This document shows, piece by piece, positions 10,452 to 23,017 of a DNA stretch of 64,000 bases. The stretch lies in NCBI GenBank assembly GCA_001247695.2, contig LGRX02015756.1, positions 43,236-107,235 of the forward strand, written 5' to 3'. The notes under the pieces are model-generated. The model saw nothing but the letters and a program-made list of their open reading frames with translations, searched no databases and had not been told where the DNA came from. Source of the DNA: Cymbomonas tetramitiformis. Its lineage: Eukaryota; Chlorophyta; Pyramimonadophyceae; Pyramimonadales; Pyramimonadaceae. Position 1 is the first letter of the stretch; each line of letters opens with the position of its first letter. Position numbers and translations under genes: made by a program.

Positions 10452-13400
10452 CAGTCGGGTTGGTTGGTAATGGCCTGTATCATTGCTGAAGTGAACACGT
10501 TGTTGGCTTCACTCGGCCTCATGAACATGAACCCAGTGGATGCGCACATCTTTACGGGCATGTCCAGAGGATCTGCGCCACCCGGATCATACAGCTGCAC
10601 TCCACCTCCTCTTCCCCCGAACCCAGCGGCAAAGCTCTTGTCAGTACATACCTCTCTTTTGGTAAGTCTGCGTGCTTGGGCTCCAACAACCATAGAAGGT
10701 CAACCCACACTCACTTCACGTTGTAGGGACACGCAAATCAAATCTCAATCTCAGGTTTGACATTATCGTTGCTTTTTACAGGATCCTTGGAAATGTTAGG
10801 GGAAAAGAGTGCAGGCCAAGCCACATTCAGAAGGCCCAGTTCTGTACGATGCAGTATGTGCAGAAAGTGTGCTGTCTTACGGCATGAGGGTACAAGGCGG
10901 AAACCCTCATTCAACAGCGCATGACCTGCAGCAAGGCATCTATCGAGAAGGCTTCCCCAGCAGGTGCTTTCTTGTTGTGCTCTAAGCCCGAGACCCGCAT
11001 GCTGGGCGGCAGGCTTCACAGGCAGCAAGGCACAAGGGGCAAAGCTTGGGATGCGAGCAGAGTGCGCTGAGTCAACAGAGTGAACAACCATGGTTGGGTC
11101 AGCTGAAGGGTATTTAGATCAAAATTGCCTCGAAATGCGCAGTCCACCTGCTCTTGCACGGTCTGCTTACCGCAGATAACGGAGAGGCAACGGCCCGCGG
11201 CCATGAGGGTAACAAGGTAGTAGCAAGCAAGGGAGGCAAGACACACCGGGCAGGGTCGATTCCACTGAGTCCAGTTCCGGGTGAAGTCGGGATAATCGCT
11301 GAGCGCCTTCCAGAAGCACAGCCCCCAACGCTTGGTCTCACCCCATCTTCGCCTCTTCGCCTCAGAAACCTCTTCTTGTATTTCAGAGAAGTAAGGGGGG
11401 GAATCGCGCATAGCAGAAAACTTCGGTACCGAGGACAACGGATTTGGTGAGTGAGTAGAATCTCTCTTACCTTCTGTCTCTCCCCCTTGCGCACTTAGAC
11501 TGCCACTTAACATGCAGCAGGGAGGAGCAGGTGGGGGAAGTGGGATGTAACAAAGAGATGAGCGGAGGGCCACCTGAAGATCGTATGGAATAGATGTGGG
11601 GTTGCCCCACTCAAAAAAGGGGTCGTGAAGAGTTACAACGTCTGCATCAAGCGGGCAGCCCGCCCAAAACCCGTTTCTCGGACAAAGTCGTTCTTGCTAC
11701 CTCACATATCTCTCGTGGGAACTTGCGACGGGCATCCTGCTGTATTTCCTGGGACATAGCTGATAAGTTCCAAGGTTTTGCACGTCACCTTGATCAACCC
11801 TCAAGTTCCAGTGCTGGGAGGAAAGGTCGCATAAGGAGTTTCAAGCCGCCAACCACACTCCCCAAGGCAACATAGGTGGTATCACGCACCGGTGTCCATA
11901 TACAGGACGCTGTACTTCTTCATTGCCAATATGCGGTTCAAGAAGAACCACTTGATCACCCCTGCTCGCCCCAGTGGCGGAGTCTCATCCTGTCGGCACA
12001 CATCACACTTGATCACCCCTGCTCGCCCCAGTGGTGGAGTCTCATCCTGTCGGCACACATCACACTGTTTAGCACTGGGGAAGCACACGAGTTCTGCGGC
12101 AACGTGCCACAAGTCTGTAGTAAACTGCCTGCAATCGCCACCATGCTCAAGAAGCACGAAGAAACACAGCTACAGCTGCTACCAAGGCAGCGCCAACGAG
12201 AAGTGGGTTCGTCGCCTTCACGGGTCACATCAGCCAAACCCTGACGTAGGAATGAAATGCGCTTCCGATGAGAGAGGTCTGTGCCTCGTGAAGGCTCAAG
12301 AGGATGCGCGCGAGGTGAGGGGCGTAGGGGGGGTTGCTAACCAACATCCAGGAGCCGGTGAGCCCGTCCTCGAAGCACGGTATATACCTTTCGCGAAGCT
12401 CCGTGCAGGTTCTGTGTGTGCGCGTGTGCACTCGGAGAAAGCACGGTCAGCTTGAAGCATCTCGTTAGCATAAGCATAGATGTGGCAGCATCGAGAGTGA
12501 TAAATGGTATGCTGCAACCTCATGTTCTCCAAAGCGTACCTGTTATCAGCGCCGATCAGAAGAAGGTTCTGGACGCGCCCAACGTTCGATAAGTGGTACA
12601 TCATGTTCGAAGTTGACGCGTACGTGTACTCTTCGTGGGCCAGATCCTGAACGCAGACGCAGAGGGAAATAGTGAGTATCTTGAAAGACTTCGGAAGAGA
12701 GGTTGCGGCCAACGCCGAAGTCGGAATCGGCTTCTGGCATCAGGTGCATTTAGACACCCTCCTGGATTCGATTACGGCACCATGCTTACCATTGAACGAT
12801 CGTTATTGGCTGCAGGACATTAAAATATTGAGAAACTCGGGAAGTGTTGTTGCGAAGGGGACACCACGCCAGCCCCACAACGCGGCGTGCGCTTCCGTGC
12901 AGCGGACAAGAAAAAGGATATTGAGTGTGCGGGGAAAACATCCACTTGGAGACTTAAAGCAGGCCAAAAGCGTGCAGCAGGGACACCTGAGGCGCGCCGA
13001 CCGGGATTGCTTGGGGGAAATATCTCAAAACGAATCAAGTCAACACGACAATGGCGTTTTGCAGAAGGTTCGATTAAAATACTGCATGGTATTTGTTGAG
13101 GGAATAGGAGACAGTTTGGAGAATAAGCGCCGAGAGATCGGCAAGTCGTCGCGGAAGGTTTCGGTACACGTACCACGACCGTTAGGATCAGTTCTCCGTG
13201 CCCAACTGCCGCCCCTGGATCGCCCTGAGTCTCATAACGTCGGCACGCAGCTTCCAGCTGCGCAACTGTTTTAATCTCTTCACCCATAAAGATCGCGCCA
13301 CCCATGGTACCCGGTGCCTGAAGACGAGTACAATGCGCTTCGGTACAGTCACAAGCTCAACCAAATTCAAAAGTGTGGTGTATGGCATCGTATTGTGCTT

Positions 13401-13622
13401 TGTGCACACCTTTGCGTTTGGAGCAACGTTGCTACCGGGTGCTGCAACGGAGTTTCCATTAGAGGTAGTGTGGGATTCGGCATGTCTAGGCCGCGGCCTT
13501 CCCGCAGACACCAGTGGCATAAAGTGAGCTTGGCAGATCAGTAACGTGAGAAAACAGATTAGTACGTTGCACTTCACGTTCGTCAAGTTCAAAAGGGCGT
13601 ACGCAAAGCTACACCCTCTCAT
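10452..13622 (-). CDS. Nucleotide-sugar glycosyltransferase, type II membrane protein (partial model)
   Basis: Likely Golgi enzyme of the nucleotide-diphospho-sugar transferase type (GT77-like family, inferred). Minus-strand exons: 13410-13622 (ATG at 13622, hydrophobic anchor about residues 17-40), 13174-13317 (ends ELILTVV), 12540-12646, 12076-12128, 11890-11961, 11574-11641, 11171-11306. Phases match at every join to this point. Motifs in order: RVQNLLLIGADNR; VIKWFFLNRILAMKKYSVLY; then MDTDVVTLHDPFFEW, whose D-x-D metal/nucleotide-sugar motif is split by an intron; then LSDYPDFTRNW. A further exon at 10452-10636, with CASTGFMFMRPSEANN, is typical of the C-terminal half of the domain but is not phase-linked to 11171, so an exon between them is missing from the model. 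The 3' end is unresolved; open sequence near 10160-10300 may contribute. Sugar donor and acceptor are not predictable here. Confidence 0.75.
11951..12064. repeat. 57-bp tandem duplication spanning a splice acceptor
   Basis: Two copies differing by one base (GGCGG versus GGTGG). Each copy contains the acceptor of glycosyltransferase exon 11890-11961 and the first 11 bases of that exon, so the intron upstream carries a decoy copy of its own 3' splice site. Confidence 0.93.
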
Positions 13623-16600
13623 TTTGACCGACTGATTCCTTCAGCACGCAAGTGGCGTGTGAGTCTTTGCACGTCGCCTAATGAGATGCGTCGTCGCTTG
13701 AAAATACTTTCACAACGGCACGCGGTCGTGTCCGTGGCTGCGAGAGTGAAAGGGATTTTTTGTACGATACTCTGCTCCCGCTCAGCTCCCGCCTCTCTCG
13801 TCTGCTTGCTACCTCAACTTCGAACTGGCAGTCCTCATCTCCTCAACAGGAACAGCCATACTGTGTCACTCGACTGTAGCGATAGCCACTCCCGCTCCCG
13901 CTCCCGTCATCCTGGATCCTCATCCTGGCATCCTCGCCCGTCCGACTCCACTCACTCACTCGACTGTTGCTCGATGAACGATGATGGGTGTAAAGGGGGG
14001 GTATGATGGGGGAGTACCCCCCGTAATTCTCGAAAGTTTCTTACTTAAATGGAGGGGGTCTACCCATTTCCGAACCCCCGACCCCCTCCCCGCCTGCCCA
14101 AACGTGCGTTTCTCTTAGTAAAATCACCCTCACCCCCTAGTTGCCAGTTGCCGGGTAAATGCCTTAGTAAAGCATCCCCCCCCACCCCCCCATTTCCGAG
14201 TCCCGAAGCCTCCATAACTTTGGAGTATCGGTAAGCGTGGGGAAATGATGTTTTTGGATTTTTTGGACGGCGACGAGTTGGCAGAATTCAATTTCGTCGC
14301 GTGCCTAAGCCACATTGATGGAAGACCTAATATGTATAAAATATATTAGTCAAGCCAAACAGCGGAAACAGTCAGACGCTGCAGAAACAAAAGCTAAGAT
14401 AGATAAAAAAACATATGACTGGGTTTTTAGCTATCGGTGACGGACTGCACTGCAGGTCACAGACAGTGACACATGCTGCACAACACTCTCCAAGGGGGGA
14501 CAACAGGAGACAGAGACCCCCACCTTATGGTGGGGAAAGTCTCATATCCCATGACACATACAGGGTATGCCATGCGGTCGGCATGGTAGATCCCGCGAAC
14601 AGTTTCTCAAGCGCCAACAAGAGCCAACAAGCTCAGGCGTCCACATAGTACAGGTATGTGCAAATACCACCTATTGTTTAGAGTGCATGAGCTTCGTTGT
14701 GTGTTTGTGGCGCGTATCCTTGGACTCTCTGAACTCCTTTGGCGTGTGTGCATAAATGCAACATATCTAGTAGCATGCGGGTTTCATTATGCCTTCAAAA
14801 CACGGGTGGGAATCGATTAGTCGAGGAATTGTGACTCCGCGGGTAATCGATTTAATAGTGTACACACCTATCGAATCGATGTGCCTGATCGAGGAATTAC
14901 GAATCGAATATAATAGGTTTGCGATTCGTGACAAATTATAATCAAATAATAGGTTTCGGCTCAGGACTAATTACGAACCGCCACACAGGTTTGGCGTTAT
15001 GACTCAATTACAATTGAATGGATTTCCCCACCCTGGACTAATTACCTATCACATAGGTTGTGTGAAATTCGTGCCGTACAACAATCAAACCAAATCGGTT
15101 ATCGTGGACAATATACACCAATAGAAACGGTTTTCAAGATTTCACATTAGAATCACATATGCACGATTAATCGGTCAGGCCGTCACGAGCGGCACAGAAA
15201 ATTGGGTTGGTCATCACGTTTGATCACCCGATCGGTGGCATGGTCTGAAATTGCGATGTCATAGTTTGGCCGAATTGCGACGTCGTCTATCGCCAACCTA
15301 TCACCTACCCTGTTGCTGTTGTAGCGCTTGCTGAATCATCCTGGTAATTAGTGAAAACCCCCTGTTATCAATTAGTTGTGGTTTTGGATTTTTGCCAACA
15401 TAATCGATTTTGCTTTGTTGAAAAATCAAATAGGTTTCAGTCAACTGAAATAGGGTAACCAAATAGGTTACAAATATCGATACAATAAATACTCGCTATT
15501 AAGAAAACCGCAGATTTGGGGCCAGCTAGAAATATTCACCAACTTGGGTTCACCCCCCCCCGCCACCGCCTGCCCTATGCGCTAAGAATAGTGGGTTGTT
15601 TTTTCAATCGGCCATCTATTTTCATAATTATTCATAGATGAACCCTTAAAAAGGCGATATTTTCAAAAATCTCGCCTGCGGCGACCGCCCCATATTCCTT
15701 AGTATGAGCGTGCCTGGTACAAATTGGTTATCAGTTGATGAGGATGTTCTATGGACCTGCTTGGGTGCGAGGTGGTCAGGCTTTCCGAGGATGGTGACTT
15801 TTAGTTGATCGGTTTAAGCTATCTCATCTTGCGTTAGAGAACATGTCCAAGAGCTGACTTGTGACTGTCAGTCCTGGATATGTGAATTTGAGAGGGGTAC
15901 TGCTGCGCGCGCGCTCTTCTTGTGCACTAATGAACTCAGCCCACCTGCGAATGAATGCTGGGTTGTGCACATCATATTGGACTTAATAATGATATAATGC
16001 AAGCCACACAATGTGCCCTGTTCACCGAAACAACCTTAAAAAAGGCGGCGCATGTTTTTTCATCCCCCCTTGTTTACAAACATGCTATCATGCACAAGGT
16101 ATCAACTACTTATCATGCATTTCACGTGTATTGCTGAGATTGTGTCATTAGTCGATATCAAACTCGACTGCTCGCCGACTCAATGCTCCGTGGTCGCCTC
16201 GATGACACAATTACACGGTGACTCGCCGAGTCTGTAATGCATCGTCTTTGATGGTTTGCGCCTTTTGATGTAGGGCGTGTTCTCCTCTCCCCGTGTAATG
16301 GTCTCCTAGGGCTTGTAAGCATCTGGTATCCCGTGCTCCATATCCATTTCCCGATTCCCGTGCTCACATTTTCCTTTCTCTGCATGTGTCGTACTTCACA
16401 AAATTTGTACTTGAAAGCTATGCTGCGTTGCTTGTAGTATTTGGTCATTGCGACCATAATTGCAGGCGTGAGCTGCGATCATAACACCTAGGTCAGATTA
16501 TAGTATCGCCACCGCGCTAGTAGGCATGTTTACCGCTTGCTGACGGTTAGTAGCAATGTGCCTTAAAATCCCCATAAACCATAAATATGTATATCCCAGT

Positions 16601-16890
16601 ATGATATTCACAATCATCGCTGCTATCTTATTATTCATTTTTCACCGGCTGTCAACTTATCCCCACGCCTGCCTCAATGCCCAATCATCATTATCTATCA
16701 AGGTACTATTAATCGGTTGTTAATTCATTCCTGCGCCTGCCCCAATTAAGAGCATCGGTATGCAACATTGCCTGGCTATTTACTGCTATCTCTTAGTTGT
16801 CGAGTGTCACGGTGATTGTTTTGCAACCTCATAACTCCCGGTGAGTGTCCCTCAACCTCATTGCTTCACCCAGTCGAAGCAATGAGGAGA
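13623..16890. other. Gene-poor interval
   Basis: 13.62-14.3 kb probably includes the promoter and 5' flank of the minus-strand glycosyltransferase. 13990-14200 is rich in runs of G and C. 14800-15500 is AT-rich and carries dispersed AAATAGGTT-like words and AATCGATT boxes at irregular spacing. 15.5-16.9 kb has no frame I can support. No RNA gene recognised. Confidence 0.6.
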
Positions 16891-18465
16891 TCCTTTGTCA
16901 CAAATAAAGAGGCCTTCTGTGAGTGTGTCGTCTCGTTATAATCGTGCACAATTGTGCACCTCCCTTGAGAGTTTGTCTGTTAATTAATTTATTCTTTGAT
17001 CTTCTCGCACAGTTTGTCCTTGGTTTTTGTAACCCATTAGTCCTTGGTAGGCTAGCATGAGAAGAAGCATGCATTTCTGATGGAAACCAAGAACTTTGAC
17101 GAAGAGGAGCGTTATTTGTTCTTGGATATGTCATGCGTGCCATGCCCAAGATGACAATGAGACAAGTGCCATGACATGCCATGATTACTGTTCTGAGATT
17201 CTCTAACATCTGCTCCAGCAGACTAAGTAGTACATTTCTGAAGCTCGATTCAATTTTTATCAAGTTCAAATTGACCACCAGCAAATTAGCCACCGGATTC
17301 TCAATTGTAAATAATGCAATTGAAATTTTGAAATGGAAGATCACAAACTTGGGTGGAGCACATGCATCTTCAGGAGGGACGCAATAAAGGGCAGTATGAG
17401 CCGCGACGACCAGTGGTGATCACGGTTCACTCCTTCGGTGTCATCTTAAGTCTGGGTCAAATTCCTGAAGAGTACATGCAACTCCCTCTCAACTTCATAA
17501 GCACCACTCAAGTGTATATCAAGACATGCACGGTGTGCCTCCAAAGTCCCTGCGCGCGTGCTGGATATAACATGTGTGTTGGCAATTTGACCCGTCCCAA
17601 ATGTGTTGCACGCTCCGGGTGCAAAACTCACGTCGTGACTGCTTCCAAAGAGAATACATGGTGTATTCGATACAGAAGTGGAGGCGTGCCTGGTCCCGAA
17701 GTCACTGCACGAGACAGACGGAAAAAGCTAATGGCAGCGTGCCCCATTCCAGAGTCAATGCACGCTATTCTGGATGTAGCGTGAGCAGTGATTCGTTCGA
17801 AAGTCACTGCATATGCGAGATTTGAAAAGAATCTCATTTTACGAAGTCATTGCAAATATCCAATACCCCTCTTTCAATGCCACAGGACATACCGGATTGT
17901 AATTAACGTCATTTCTCCTCTCCGTCTCTTTGGCAGTGATCAACTGCAACCACTTATTCATGCAGCTGGAAAGAGTACACGGTTGCTCCGCGGATGAGAA
18001 CATCCTACGATTTGGGCACCCCATGCACACTTATTCACTTAACATTATGACATGAGATATCAAACAGCGCCACTGTCATCGTGTCATGAAACAGCCAATC
18101 ACACAGATGCGGTTTCTATTCACTACCGCCACATGGTATGGAGCATTAAACCAGCTCCCACTTTGCCATGACACGGAGTGCACAAGCGATGCCGTGCTCA
18201 CAATAGCATGACCTACGATACTATACGATGGTACAACGTTACTCACTGATTTGCAATTAAGGCATTGGCATAGAAGAAATCTGCCGAACCAAGTTCCCAC
18301 ACAACGGGATTCTCTGTGTGAGTGCTGCGTTCTTCCTGAGAGTACATGCAACCTGCCAGTCTCATCACTCCCCCCCTCCCCCCCCTATCTCAGCTAAACA
18401 ACCAGATGAAGTTCAACTGCTGAGGCAAAAACATTCGTCATCGAAGGGAACAACCCGTCGGATTG
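16891..18465. other. Weak open frames only
   Basis: Frames at 16898-17344 (-) and 17353-17784 (+) are not repeat-derived, but neither shows a family signature or paired splice sites I can trust. The minus-strand segment around 17180-17330 (NPVANLLVVNLNLIKIESSF) is the most protein-like part. 17.8-18.4 kb shows nothing definite. Confidence 0.35.
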
Positions 18466-18477
18466 AGCCTTCTCATA

Positions 18478-18606
18478 CACAATAGATGCGGGGATACACA
18501 ACAGATGCGGGGATACACAACAGATGCGGGGATACACAACAGATGCGCGGATACACAACAGATGCGGGGATACACAACAGATGCAGGGATACATAACAGA
18601 TGTGCT
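18478..18606. repeat. 19-bp minisatellite, ~7 copies
   Basis: Unit ACAGATGCGGGGATACACA with single-base variants. Confidence 0.96.
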
Positions 18607-19160
18607 CTCGTTTCTCGAAAAGATGGCTCCTGGGCTGGTGCGCACACAAGGCACTTGATCTGCACATTGTGTAAATAATTGAGAAAATTTATTTTCTAAA
18701 TTATTTTGGAAGTACGGGGGAGAAAATTTCTGCTTGCAAAAAATGAGCCCGAGGCTCGACGAGGACTTGTGAATTTTTTGCGGATTTTCTCCCGAGGATT
18801 TCTCAAGGCAGAGCCGAGCAATCCGCGGGGTCGACTTCTCTGTGTTCTGATTGGTTACGGAGTCACGGGGGAACCGTGACAGTCGAGTCAGATCTGTGTT
18901 CAGGCAGAGCCGGAACACAGAGGTGCTTTCTGATTGGTTGAGCTTCATCGGTGTCCATGCGGAGCATGCGACACAGATGACCACTTAGCAACACTTGGGC
19001 GGAGCCCGGGAAGATGAAGAGACTTTCGGAGCTTTTGAAATAAGCTGCGACAGTTCACTTCACTTCATTCTGCGAGAACTTCGGGCTCCGAGTCTACCAA
19101 TTCAAAAAGTTTTGAAAATTTTAAACAAGTTCTCGTAGAATTTTAGTAAGTAACGCAGCA

Positions 19161-20371
19161 ATGGCAGCAGTAAGCGAAACAACGAACGGAGGATCGGAGC
19201 AGTGCGACACCGTTTACACGGACCTGCGCGCAGTGACGCGGATGCTGGTAATGGCGAATAATGCGGAGAAGAAGTGTGACGCCGTCGCACCAGCTTTAGA
19301 TCGGTGCATATGTTTCTTTGAGGAGGCGGAGCTGGAGAGCGCAGTGGAGACTCTGAACTTCGGGCTGGCGTCCGGCGTTTTTACACCCGCGGTGCGAAAC
19401 GGGCAAGGTAAGGTGACAGAGAAGGCGACATTGAAGCCTCCGGCGAGGGACAGACCGGCTTTCATAGCAGCGCTGGGGGAGGCAGCAGAGCAGTGCGTGG
19501 AGGTGTTGGTGACGCGATTGAAGTTCAAACTCCCGGAGGTACCACAGCAGTCGGCGTCGGGGCTCCGTTCCGGCGACAAGCGGACGCGGGAGGACGAAAG
19601 CGAGAATGAGGAGGAAGAGGAAGCGGATGCTACTGTGTTTGAGGAAGGAGAAGAGGTTGCGACGGAGGAACGGACCAAGCGAGGTAAGAAAGGTGCAGGT
19701 ATCTCGCCGGATGACCTGGCGCGGGACGAGGACTTGAAGCGCCGGATGGACGCGTACCTGATGCAGAAGGTGGCGGGCTACGCGCCCGCAACCGGGAAAG
19801 GTGACAGTTCTTTCCTCGCTCTGAGGGAGGCGCCTTGCGCGAAGTTGAGGAAACAGATTGTTGCGGACCCAGTTTCGGGGAGATGAGATCGGTGTCGGTT
19901 CCGCGCCTGACCAAAGCGCAGTTCCTTGCGCAAAATATGAAGATGGTTGAAAAGATTGAGCCGGAGTCGGAGCGGGAACATTTTTTGAACTATGTCTCTT
20001 GGATTGTAAGTTTGGACAACAGGTATGCGTGGTCGGACCTGTATGATTTTGACACACAGGTGCGGGCTGACATGATTGAAGGAAGGATTGCGTCGTGGGA
20101 CCCAATACAGTTGGGATTCCGCTTCCAGTACCAGTTTCTGGAGACTCTGGGAGAGGCGGGCAAGCGTCTTCTCGATGACAAGAGCAGCCGAGGGAAGGGT
20201 GTTCGTGACACCCGAGACAAAGGTGGAAAAGGTAAAGCTGACCGGAAGGACGCGGTGTGTGACTTCTTTCAACTCGCGCGCGGGTGTAAGAAGGGAAAGG
20301 ACTGTGGATTTATCCACGCGTGCCGCAAGTGTAAGTCGGCAGCGCACGGAGCGTCGGAATGCGAAAAGTGA
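19161..20371 (+). pseudogene. DIRS-like gag with C-terminal zinc module, frameshifted
   Basis: Nucleocapsid-type protein of the element. Frame 1 runs from ATG 19161 to a stop at 19886 (241 codons): an alpha-helical N-terminal part, then an acidic low-complexity stretch (ENEEEEEADA) and a basic segment. The product continues in another frame from about 19865-19890 to a stop at 20371: LTKAQFLAQNMKMVEK, DNRYAWSDLYDFDTQVRAD, then the zinc module C-x8-C-x5-C-x3-H-x-C-x2-C-x4-H-x4-C (CDFFQLARGCKKGKDCGFIH and following). The shift in the overlap means the copy is broken, unless the element uses programmed frameshifting; I see no slippery heptamer that would argue for the latter. Confidence 0.7.
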
Positions 20372-20377
20372 CTAGCA

Positions 20378-21238
20378 GTGGATGAGGAGGAACGGGAGGA
20401 GGTACGGGAGCCGGTTTCGCCCGTACCAATGGAACCGGCAGATGGACAGGAGGAGGCAGCGCGGAAGAAGGCGCGCAAGCCGGAGAGGACCTGGACAGCG
20501 AAGTTTTTGGCGTTGTTCACCGCAGTGGGGGTATCGCTGGCGTCATACGGCGTGCCGGAGGCAGACCACCGCCAGTATCTGCGGGATGTGGAGGCGGTGG
20601 GCGCGGTGGTGTCACCACTGACGCTGCGGGCAGACAGATGGGCGCAGGCAGCCTGGGAGTTGCCGGGCGCGGAAGCCGTGGTTCGGGGGATTGCTACGGG
20701 TTTCTCGTGGCAGCAGGCTGAGCCAGAGGAGTTCTTCCGAGTGGAGAACTATGTGCCACCGGAGCACGAGGAGAAAGTCGAGATGAAGCTGCAAGAGGAA
20801 GAGGCAGCGGGAAGGATGGTGCGCACAGATGTTGAAAGTGTGCCCGGTGTATCTGCTCTTGGAATTGTGCTGAGAGTTGTGGACGGAAAGGTGAAAGAGA
20901 GGATTGTTCACGACCTGTCTAGACCTGTGGGACTGTCAGTGAATGACAATTGTGAGATTGACAAGAGGAGGTTTCAGTCTGTGGAGGAGGCTTTTGGATT
21001 GTTGCAGCCATACAGTTTTATGGCTAAGATTGACTTGAAAAGTGCGTACAGATTTGTGGGGATTGCTGCGCCACTGTGGAAGTTCTTGGCGAGTGAGTTC
21101 GGAGGAGTGCTGAGGATTGACACGAGGTTTCCGTTTGGGGTAAAAGCTGCCCCGGGGCTCTTCCACGACATAACTCAACTGGTGAAGTTGATGATGCAGA
21201 AGAGAGGCACATTGCCCTTGAAGCTGAAACTTCTGTGA
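20378..21238 (+). pseudogene. DIRS-like reverse transcriptase, truncated before the catalytic YxDD motif
   Basis: Polymerase of the same element, beginning 7 bases after the gag stop. Acidic N-terminal linker (about 100 residues), then RT fingers and palm: EEKVEMKLQEEEAAGRMV, a VHDLSRPVG..SVND segment, motif A KIDLKSAYRFVGI with its catalytic Asp, and motif B DTRFPFGVKAAPGLFHDITQ. The frame then ends within about 20 residues, so motif C with the Asp pair, the thumb and RNase H are missing and the protein cannot be active. The first in-frame codon is GTG; the real start could lie within the upstream gag overlap. Confidence 0.85.
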
Positions 21239-21418
21239 CGCCTGGCAGTGTATTCAGCTACACCAAAGTTCGGCACAGGAGTCGCAGTCGCGGCAGACCT
21301 GTCTCTACGTGGCGTTTACTTTTGTGACGTTTGGTCATGCAGACACGGGCACAGCCATGCCATGAGTTCATCCATGAGTTCATCCCGGGGGCTCTATGCT
21401 GGCAATGGCGTGCAAAAA

Positions 21419-21885
21419 AGCTGTGATCAATAATGCAATTAAAGGAGGCCCGTTCTCACGGGAAGAGCTCAACTCTTCTAAAAGGCTGTGATCAATAATG
21501 CAATTAAAGGAGGCCCGTTCTCACGGGAAGAGCTCAACTCTTCTAAAAGGCTGTGATCAATAATGCAATTAAAGGAGGCCCGTTCTCACGGGAAGAGCTC
21601 AACTCTTCTAAAGCGGCTGTGATCAGCGCAATTAAAAGGAGGCCCATTCTCACGGGAAGAGCTCAACTCTTCTAAAGGCTGTGATCAAAAGCGCATAGCA
21701 ATTAAAAGGAGGCCCGTTCTCACGGGAAGAGCTCAACTCATCTAAAGGCTGTGATCAATAATGCGATTAGGGAACGTTCTCACGGGAAGAGCTCAACTCT
21801 TCTAAAGAGCTGTGATCAATAATGTTACAGCAGTTAAAGGAGGCCCGTTCTCACAGAAGAGCTCAACTCTTCTAAAAGGCTGCTG
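21419..21885. repeat. 65-bp minisatellite, ~7 copies
   Basis: Unit GGCTGTGATCAATAATGCAA, then TTAAAGGAGGCCCGTTCTC, ACGGGAAGAGCTCAACTCTT and CTAAAA. The first three copies are nearly identical, later ones carry indels. It lies immediately 3' of the truncated element. Confidence 0.97.
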
Positions 21886-22029
21886 AGCAAAGCAGTAGAA
21901 TTCTCCCACTCCGGCATCGCGCAGCTCACGAGAATGAAGAAGATATTTCTGACGTCTTCCCGGCTGCCCACTGCACATATCTAACTACATCAAATTGAAT
22001 CAACGGTGGTGGTACATTTGGGCATGAAT

Positions 22030-22625
22030 GTCGTTGGTGGTCACGGCTCGTCACCTGGAGGTGCTAGTGGTAGTGGGCATGAGTGTCATGGATAATGATG
22101 CTCGGCAAGAACTGGAGTGCTGATTGCGGGCATAAATATCCTGGGTGACTATGCTTGCTATTTGAAGGGTGGTAGTGGTGAGTGGCGGCAGCAGTGGGCG
22201 GTGGTGAGCATGAGTGCCATGGGGGCTTGTTCTCATCACTTGTAAGTGCTCTTGTTGGTGAAAACAGCAGCGTGAAAATTACCATGGGGGAAACGCTGAT
22301 CTCATCACTTGGAGAATTGTTGCTGGTGGTGAGCATAGTGCCATGGGAGGCTTGTTCTCATCGCTTGGAAGTGTTGCTGGTGGTGGGCATGAGTGCCATG
22401 GGGGCTTGTTCTCATCACTTGTAGGGTGCTGCTGGTGGTGGGCATGAGTGCCATGGGGGCTTGTTCTCATCACTTGGAGGGTGCTGGTGGTGGTGAGCAT
22501 GAGTGCCATGGGGAGAAGCTGTTCTCATCACCTGGAGGGTGGTGGTGGTGGTGAGCATGAGTGCCATGGGGGTTTGTTCTCATCACTTGGAGGGTGCTGG
22601 TGGTGGTGGGCATGAGCCATGGAGA
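22030..22625. repeat. ~55-bp minisatellite (GGTGGGCATGAGTGCCATGG)n
   Basis: About 10 copies; the 5' ones (22030-22260) are strongly diverged, the 3' ones well conserved. The core TTGTTCTCATCACTTGGAGG follows each head. Confidence 0.95.
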
Positions 22626-23017
22626 CGCGTTTTTCTCACCTGGATGATTGCAGTAGACATGGCACTCGTATAGCGCATGAACTTCCCGAACGCCTTAAAG
22701 CTCATATAAGGTACACCTCTTTTTCGACGCCCTAAATTCTGTGAGGAGAGTGATGGAGCTGGGGGCAATACCCTTACACCCTTACGCGCTGTCCACCACC
22801 CAGCAGCCCTCTTTGCCCTTCACGAGCTTCCCCTTCCCAGATAAACAGCATTGGCAGGCATGTGATTGCTACAGAGCACGGGTTATCACTCTTCTGCACT
22901 TTCCCGGCCCCTCCCTACCAGAGAGTGACGTACCTATGCTAGGCTCGCGGGAGGCCCTCAGTGGCATCCAGGCACGAGGGGTCCCGAAAGTTCACGATGC
23001 CTGGGATGACTATGCAG

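Larger units (their letters stand above)
18690..21240 (+). mobile_element. DIRS-like retrotransposon, 3'-truncated copy
   Basis: 5' flank, frameshifted gag, and a reverse transcriptase reading frame that stops between catalytic motifs B and C. RNase H, methyltransferase-like and tyrosine-recombinase regions are absent. Homology ends at about 21238; an unrelated 65-bp minisatellite begins at about 21419. The 5' limit is uncertain: GC-rich direct motifs (GATTGGTT, CAGAGCCG) at 18800-18950 suggest terminal or leader sequence. No long terminal repeat pair or target duplication was found. Assignment to DIRS/tyrosine-recombinase elements rests on the gag zinc module and on the style of RT. Confidence 0.7.

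Noticed and set aside
11245..11275. tRNA-like GGTCGATTCC box
   Set aside because: No matching acceptor stem or anticodon arm upstream; no tRNA was found anywhere in the window.
19835..19890. Programmed frameshift in gag
   Set aside because: No slippery heptamer or clear downstream structure; a simple mutation explains the shift, though full-length copies could overturn this.
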